Source: Arbacia lixula (taxonomy: Eukaryota; Echinodermata; Echinoidea; Arbacioida; Arbaciidae). From it: a stretch of 64,000 nucleotides of DNA. Numbering within the stretch: the stretch's first letter is position 1; every line of letters starts with the position of its first letter. Of the stretch, positions 57,246-64,000 are shown piece after piece. Location of the stretch: the NCBI GenBank assembly GCA_963669155.1, contig OZ022578.1:8865230-8929229 (forward strand), in the 5' to 3' direction. The position numbers were made by a program, and so were the translations under genes. Below the pieces are notes generated by a model. That model saw only the letters and a program-made list of their open reading frames with translations. It did no database searches and was not told the DNA's origin.

Positions 57246-57299
57246 GATTTCTAGGCATTGATGCAACACATTTGAGATGACATTATGGTGTTAGGGAGA

Positions 57300-58123
57300 G
57301 GGCGGGGGAGGGGGGCTGGAAGGGGGCGGGACGTAGATGGGACGTCATGTACTGACCGAAAGATCCGCGCTCCACGGTTTGCTCACGCGTCGTAGTAGAT
57401 TTAAAGAACAAAAATTGGCACTTTTCAAACGCAGTGATATATAAGACATAGTTGCGGGTTCGCGCGAATGAATGACGTCCGCGCCGTAGGTCCGCGCCAT
57501 TCACGCAGGCGCGCGCTCATTGAAAGCTCTTTTTGCTATCGCAGAATCTGGCTCCTCCTCTCACGCTCAAAACAAATCTGAACACGGAGCGACTCTCGCG
57601 TGCCGGTCTCTCTCGAATTCGAACCCTCTCTATCTCCCTCTTTCTCTCTCTCTCAGCCAGTGAAAGTTGTGCAGAGAGCCCGCTGAGAATACCATGGTAA
57701 TAAAGTTACCCTGCGATCAGCGTCCAATGTTATGTGACCCGATTCGTGGATCGCGACTCCCTGACTCGAACTCATAAATTTCCTCGAATGTTGGAAAATT
57801 TCTTTTCGTCGTCTCATCGTTACGAGGAAATTTGTGTCGGAGCCAATGGCATTATGTAGCCAACCCTTTTTCTGCTCTTGAGTGAAAGAACACGTGACAC
57901 TGTGACACCGACAGAAGTGACGAGTACTGAGATCAGGAAACACAAACATATGAAGTGGGCTGGCTGAGTATGCCCATGGTTTCCTATTCTGAAAGCACTA
58001 TTGGTATTGTTGTTGTACGGTAAAATGTGAAGCTCTGTGACACCCGGTGGACAGGAAACCAAAACGTTATCGACAAGTTTGATTGAGATCGACAAGCTGG
58101 AACGCGACTAGAAAAGATACGAG
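57300..58123 (+). promoter_or_regulatory. Candidate promoter and non-coding first exon of an unseen rightward gene
   Basis: From 57.30 to 57.62 kb CpG is dense, with a CRE-like TGACGTCC, a TATATAAG at 57438 and GCGC clusters. A CT-rich tract follows at 57.60-57.66 kb. A strong donor GATACGAG|gtaaga lies at 58123/58124. The only ATG frames before the donor are short. No downstream exon was identified in the remaining 5.9 kb, so ownership and direction are inferred. Confidence 0.35.
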
Positions 58124-58429
58124 GTAAGACCAACATTATCTGGAAACCTTCAGGAAAATATTCATTTGTATCCTTGGTGATTTGCTTGATATAGAAATTT
58201 GATTCAATATTAATGGAATTGTCAATACAGCAGTGGTTTTAAATGTTTTAATGATATCTGGTAGCAGGTAATAACATATAAAATGCTTGATACACTGCTT
58301 CCAATCATGACAATGTTGATCTTACAGTACATGAAACAATGTCTACGATAGGTTCTTGAAAATTTTAGGATCCTCAGCAACAAAATACGTATTTACGTGT
58401 ATTGCGCCCTTCACGATGGCTGTGCTTTA

Positions 58430-59185
58430 TTTCTGGAATTCACGCTTTAAGTTGTTCACTAAAATGCTAAAAAATCACAGACATAACCCCTGTACAACAA
58501 TCAAGACAATATTACTTTATGTACAATTGCATCAACAGCATCGCACCCCCAGCTTCCACAACATGTTCAACCCAAAATGTGAAATTCGTGAATATAGCAC
58601 TAAAGTATTCAAACAACTTAAAATTCCAACACATACAAAATATATTCCAGTATAACATACGACACACAGGACAACAGATTGAAACGAACTGCCCCAACAA
58701 TTAACTATTGCACCAACACCTTAAAATGTCATATTAACATTGATATAAACATATTTTTCATTTCATACAGTATACCGCGATTGACTTAACTTTTTTCCTT
58801 TTCTTATAGACCAATAACTTTCAAAACACAAATTAATAATGTAGCCTCTCCACAGTCCATAATCTAATTATTGTTTTCTTCTGATTTTTGTTTTTGCCTT
58901 GCTACTTTTTTTTTGGCAGCGATGTCTTTTGTGTGTTTTTATTGTATGCATCTTACTTTTCGTTTAAGGCATATCCGCCTCAAGCATTGCTTAAAGGATC
59001 TTTGCCACCTTAGTTATGTTATTTTACTCTTATATATTTTCCATGTAAATAGTTTTATGCTATTGTATTCGAAATATCAACATTGTAAATTATCTTTAAG
59101 TGTATTACCATACGTTTGTTTTGTTCGTGTGTATAACCTGTTTTTGAATGAAACAAATGCTTCGAATTTAATTGAATTGAATCAT
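58430..59185 (+). mobile_element. Decayed LINE 3' end (L2/CR1-like) with AATTGAATTGAA tail
   Basis: Frames near 58519-58704 read MYNCINSIAPPA, and FHNMFNPKCEIREYST then IPTHTKYIPVQYNIRHTGQQI in shifted frames. This is the C-terminal domain of L2/CR1-like LINE proteins, where IRYxGPxIWNxLP is usual. The 3' UTR ends in ATTTAATTGAATTGAATC. It is broken by at least two frameshifts and old. Confidence 0.68.
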
Positions 59186-59619
59186 TTCTCACTAAGTAAT
59201 CGTCAAACATGATTTTTGTATCTTTCTCTTACATGCCTTGCACAAAAGTCACCTCGATATAAAAACTGAATTGACGCGAAAGTCCGAGCGCATCATGTCC
59301 TTGTTATAAAGTTCATCATTATTTTATGTAATCATTTAAAGACTTTATCAAATAGCGTGCATTATCAAGACTCAGTATAATCATCAGATGATAAAAAAAA
59401 TGAGCGAGATGAAAATAAAGAATATCATGTAGAGCATACGTTGGCACTTTCTGCTTTAAGCTAACCACAAAAGTAATTTGACATGTTAAGGGTCAGGAGA
59501 TGAATGTATTTTTTCCGCTATCATCGGAAATATAAATCAAAACATTGATCCAGGGTAGCATACTCATAATGCTCCTTCTCCTGTCTCCCTTTCTACCCCC
59601 CCCCTCCTATCTCTTATCT

Positions 59620-59830
59620 CTCTGTAACTCTCTCTCTCTCTCTCTGTCTATTTTTCTCTCTCTGTCTCTTTCTTTCTCTGTCTCTATATCCCTCTCTCTG
59701 TCTCTTTCTCTCTCTGTCTCTATCTCTCTATCTCTCTCTCTTTCTCCCTGTCTGTCTGTCTCTCCCCTTTTCTTTCATTTTCTCTCTCTTCCTCTTTCTT
59801 GTCACCACTCTTCCTTCCCTCTCTTTCTCT
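59620..59830. repeat. (CT)n-rich pyrimidine tract
   Basis: Imperfect CTCTCTGT repeats over about 200 bp, followed by a C run at 59858-59873. The Ser/Leu frame is an artefact. Confidence 0.95.
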
Positions 59831-60567
59831 CTTGATTGTATTGATATTCGTTCATTTACCCCCCCCCCCCCCCAACTCTCGCTCAACTTTTCTCTCTGTT
59901 TACATGCATGTTATGATGTCTGTCAGTCCCTCAGAATGTACGTGCGTGCGTGTGGATCTTCAGTTTATTTGTAGACCGTTTACTATGGTAGTAGCAGTAT
60001 TTTATGTTCACATTCTCAGTCAAATGGAAAAGTAGTGTAATTCTCAGTCTTGCAAAAGGCAGGATTTACTTCAAGTGAGAAAGATCATCTAGTGCAGAAT
60101 GCTGTCAATGCCGATTTCAGGATTAACCGGCCAAGTGTTGCAACAGTTTTCCTTACTACATTTCTCACGTTTTCCAGAAAAAAGGAACGTGTGTGATTCA
60201 TCTCCAAATTGAGTTTTGTCGGTTTCTATTGATCTAATTCCCGAAATCAGCTGTCATTACACTTATTTTGTGCCTCTTTTCAAGCAGTAAAAACAGCCTG
60301 TTCAAGAGTGTTCTCACATATGTTTGAGTGTTATATCCAAGTTATCTTAAAAATTGATTGTGATAAATTTCCTGTATAGAATCTTGCTACGTGAATATGT
60401 CAGCCTGTTAATCTTTAACACTACTGCGACCATTATTCAGTATTCACGAATTTTGATATGAAGAAGTAAGCAACGGTAACTTAGCTTGTCATAATCAAAA
60501 CTTTTTTTTTTAACGTGTCACATTCATTTCTGCTTCTTAGTCGCTCTTTAACTTTCGTTAAACATTT

Positions 60568-60830
60568 TTGTTGGCATATTAGTGGATGTGCCGTGAACTG
60601 TGACTGAAAATCTCGAGCTCCGCGGTTCAAACCCATCCATGGTACTTGTGTCCGTCAGCAAGAGATACTTTATACTGCTCTCTACCCAGGAGTATAAATG
60701 AGGATCTGGTATGATTTGGGAGATTATGTGAATGATATTGACCAATCCCTGGATAGTGCAGCGAGCAAGGAATACTCCCCAGGTAATGGAGATGGTGCAC
60801 ATATGTCTGTCTTATCATAGCATATGATAT
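60568..60830 (+). mobile_element. tRNA-derived SINE candidate
   Basis: An A-box-like TGGCATATTAGTGG (60572-60585) and a B-box GGTTCAAACCC (60624-60634) are spaced as in pol III tRNA promoters. They are followed by the widespread SINE body AGCAAGAGATACTTTATACT, ACCCAGGAGTATAAATGAGG and AGTGCAGCGAGCAAGGAA. The 3' end is not sharp. The tRNA-like part cannot fold as a functional tRNA. Confidence 0.68.
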
Positions 60831-61356
60831 TGTATCCAGCGACCTGGGCTATCTATAATCATTGTAACATCTCCCTCAATTCCGGACTGCGAAAAATAAC
60901 AGACCCTCTACATCATTACACAAAAATATATAGTTGATAAAGATCCATGACTGATTAGTGAATATCATTTCTATATTGTCCAAGCGATCAAGGCAAGTGC
61001 TGTTATGATGGGAATTGAAATCATGATCAATCATTACACATGTCTGTATGCACATAACTAGAGTAAGTGTAGCGACCCCAATAGCTCCTCAAACCCTTTA
61101 TTATAATATAATCGAGTTTGGCATGTTTGGCATGTTTGGATTTTACAAATATCGAGCAACACATAAGGTGTGAAGAATATCACTTGTGATATTTCTGAGA
61201 AGGGAGATATAAGGTGTGAGTGTGCAGTTGATAATTATACATTTACAACCGTGATATTGTTTTACTGCAATAGGCGTGTTTTGCATGTTTGGCTACAATT
61301 TGTGCCAAAAGGTGGTAACCCATGTGCCTACCAGTTTTAAAGTAATGCAAGTTATA

Positions 61357-61811
61357 CAGTGTGTCCCAGAAAAAAGGAAACCCGTTTTTTGGAGGTCAAT
61401 AACGTAATCATAAAATATCATATTATGATAAAAATGACAGCAATATTCAGAGTAAAGTATATTCTTTCATTTGATACCTTATTCACGATGAATTGTTCAT
61501 TCATAACTGATTTCAAGCAATTACAAGTGCTCGAAGTCAGAAACGTTTTGCGCAGAATAATGAATGTTGTTTGCACTACGTTGATGCTTCCTGGCAAATC
61601 TTGACCATTTGTTCAGCGCAACTTGATTTTGACAATTATTTTTTAAACACTTGTTGCTCCTCAACGCATGACACTTATGTATCATGTTAGGTGTCAAATA
61701 AAGGAAAAAACACCGTGCTTTCTAATGATGTGTATAATATTCCATGATTTTTTTTCAGTCAACTAGAGAAATAACACAGAATCTCGGTTTCCTTTTTTCT
61801 GGGACACACTG
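61357..61811. mobile_element. Mariner-type MITE, CAGTGTGTCCCAGAAAAAAG ends, TA target
   Basis: CAGTGTGTCCCAGAAAAAAG GAAACC is repeated inverted at the right end (GGTTTCCTTTTTTCTGGGAC ACACTG) with only minor change. TA lies immediately outside both ends. At 455 bp it is too short for a transposase. The 81-residue frame inside has no transposase motif. Confidence 0.92.
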
Positions 61812-62527
61812 TATAACAAAATGAGCTTGGTGTTCAGATAAAAACGCAAAGAATTAATTCATAAGTTCATAAAGAGGTAATTCGGATTACCTAGGATCAC
61901 GATTAAGTGTATGAGATTCAAAGTAAAGTGATATTCTTTATAATTATGAACTATCACAATACAGAATATATGAAGATCGCGTTGTAAAGTTCAATATTTC
62001 TAATTTCACTAGTTTCGGATATTGCAACAATGCTATCACAACATGAATGTAAAATACAAATGCCTTAAACCAAACATAAAGCAAATTCCATAATGATGTT
62101 TATTTGTCACTGAACTCTACATGTTAATTGTTTGCATTGATGTACACCATGATGTGTTAAATGCCAAAGCAGGAAGCCATGGTAGGACAGTGTTTAACCA
62201 CTGGAGGGGCTACCCTGGGTAAATGATATTAATAAATACAAACATAAAGTAGGGATGCCAGCAGATACACGTTCCGAACCTTTTGACTCACTTAAGGAAA
62301 CTGTGAAGCAAAACTACGCTTCTATTTGTTTTATTCCATACGACACCCTTTGTAAAGCCTGTGTGATACCGTTTCGAGACAGATCTACCTTCTGAGGTGA
62401 ACCACGAGAGGTCGGTATCATTCAATCGTTCTTCAGTATAGACTTTCTGTCCACTCCACCGAGTTTTCACAATGTTAACCCGGCCTGCTCTTCATTGAGT
62501 GTGGCTCTCCGATCCGAGCGACGGAGG

Positions 62528-62578
62528 GAGGGGGGGGGGGGGGGGGGAAGGAGGGGGGGGAGGGGGGGGGAGGGGGGT
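62528..62578. repeat. G-rich run (GGAGGGGGG...)
   Basis: About 50 bases almost entirely G with a few A. Possible quadruplex-forming sequence; exact length doubtful. Confidence 0.9.
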
Positions 62579-64000
62579 CGAACTTTGCCATGCCATTAAG
62601 AGACGAACTCTGTCCCAATCATGCCAATTTAGCCACGATGCTCTCCCCGCCTTATCATGTGAACAACAAAATTAGATGAAGTGTGTTCATTTTCGTGTTC
62701 TCGGATGCTGGAATGAACACAAAACACATTCTTGCAGTTGTGCAATTGGATGGACAGTGACATTTCAATTATCACATACATGAAAATCACACAAGTTGGG
62801 ATTACATTAATGATGTGATTATAGGCACATTCCTGACTGGGCCATGCTGCAGACAGGCTTCAATTATTATAACTTGTCAACAATGGTAGCTATCATGACA
62901 ACAGGCCATGCAATAATAAGAGCTCAGTGGCGGTTGCTATAGGAGTTACCATCGATGGTTGGTTGCAATGAATTAAAACCCATATGCGACATGGCCCAGA
63001 TGTGTTTTTACGCATGGATTTCGGTTTTTATCAAGTTTGTTTCACTGTACTGTTGGCATCACATTTGTAAAAGCAAACAGCTTGATGCACAGGGTAACGA
63101 GTTATCCATTGAGTACCTTGATGTGCATGAGACTTGGATTGGGTGTGTAGTCAACGTGTGACTCCCTGCCAAAAACAAAACATTCAGTTTCCTTGGAACA
63201 ATCAGAAGAGCCAGCACGTCTGCATTGTTAGCCTAGGTTACACGCCGCGAGCTTCTTCTTTCTGCTGCCGGTACATGATTCTGATGTTATAACAACTACG
63301 TCTGGACGTAAAGACAAGCATCCACTTACTGTCGCTCTCGGCCACACCATCATAACAAGTGTTTAGTCTGTTTGTCCAGACCTAATTATGATTGCAGCGG
63401 TGGCCAGAAGGGGGAAATAACACACTCTACAGCCCCGAAGTTAGGCTACTACTTTGTTCAAATTTGGTAATTGATACACTTGGATACACGACGCGAATGA
63501 AGTATACGTTGAGGGCCCATCTTACATTGCCGGGACTGCCGCGACTGGTCGCAGCGACCCATGAAACTGGAAAATGGCTTGCGCTCACACCAAGGTCTAG
63601 ATCTACAGATTAACCTATCATACACTTTTCTCCTCAGTCTTCTTGGTCTCAAGCAGGTTTCATAGACTTCGCGGGGACGTCTCTGAGACCTGCTGGAGAC
63701 TGGGAGAAGTCTAAAATTCGAACATGTTTAAAGTTCCCGCGAATCTCCGGAGACTCGGCTAGACTCCAGGAGACGTCGTAGCGACGTCGCCGCGACTGAA
63801 CGGAAACTGAGGCACCAACAAGTCGAGAACTATAGTCTCTAGGGTAGTGATATAAGCCCTTTAACAACACGGAGGGAAAATAGTTTAAAGAGCGCAGAAT
63901 AATGATAGGATAGGGATAGGGGTAATGTCCATAAAAAAGGTCGTATTATGAAATGATTTCTCATTCTTTCTTTAGGTATGCAAACAACGCATTAAGAGCA

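Larger units (their letters stand above)
58124..63990. other. Right-hand flank, no gene recognised
   Basis: Apart from the LINE remnant, CT tract, SINE and MITE listed, the stretches 59.9-60.55, 60.85-61.35, 61.82-62.5 and 62.6-63.99 kb hold no conserved frame. The last 0.5 kb has a GAGAC/GTCTC-rich patch (63.53-63.80 kb) with a weak inverted pair TTTCAT.G...C.ATGAAA, perhaps another decayed repeat. Confidence 0.45.

Noticed and set aside
60568-60640. Functional tRNA gene
   Set aside because: A and B boxes are present but acceptor and anticodon arms do not pair. The following body is SINE-like.
61359-61604. 81-residue frame inside the mariner-type MITE
   Set aside because: No DDE/D transposase motif and far too short; it starts inside the terminal repeat.

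Overview
The window looks like nuclear DNA of a marine invertebrate deuterostome, most likely an echinoderm. This rests on small GT-AG spliced exons in large repeat-filled introns, CR1/L2-type LINEs (one with a 2A-like NPGP motif), many TIR miniature elements, long G runs and very frequent TACATGTA palindromes. The species cannot be named from sequence alone. No retroviral, LTR or capsid-bearing element was recognised.

Layout. (1) 590-17269, minus strand: the N-terminal end of a class-1 P4-ATPase phospholipid flippase of ATP8B type. Six exons give 164 residues joined in one frame: start codon, TM1, TM2 and the start of the actuator domain. The rest lies beyond the left edge. A probable non-coding first exon and CpG-rich promoter sit near 27.2-27.4 kb, so introns fill 0.7-27 kb. 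(2) Those introns are packed with repeats: seven-copy palindromic MITEs (one copy lies in the next gene), paired 0.5 kb MITEs, a Tc1-like long-TIR element inserted into a duplicated unit, fold-back elements, a tandem array of AGGTCA direct repeats, and nested LINE fragments at 24.7-26.0 kb. (3) 27.4-32.6 kb: intergenic, with two more large inverted-repeat elements. (4) 32.69-36.98 kb: a nearly intact CR1/L2-like LINE with endonuclease and reverse transcriptase, one visible frameshift, and an (AATTG)n tail. (5) 37410-41272, plus strand: a complete four-exon SPAG8 orthologue (204 aa), a protein of the lumen of ciliary doublet microtubules, with two forkhead-type motifs about 200 bp upstream. (6) 42-57 kb: a gene-poor stretch with microsatellites, a perfect 63-bp-arm palindrome and a few MITEs. 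(7) 57.2-58.1 kb: a CpG- and CRE-containing stretch ending in a strong splice donor, perhaps the first exon of a gene running off to the right. It is followed by a decayed LINE, a tRNA-type SINE and a mariner-like MITE.

The two recognised genes are unrelated in function (membrane lipid asymmetry; ciliary axoneme) and are transcribed divergently about 10 kb apart. The most notable signals are the AGGTCA DR1 array, the repeated hairpin MITEs confined to the two transcription units, the 2A-like LINE, and the 133-bp palindrome at 48 kb. None can be claimed as a new system from sequence alone.
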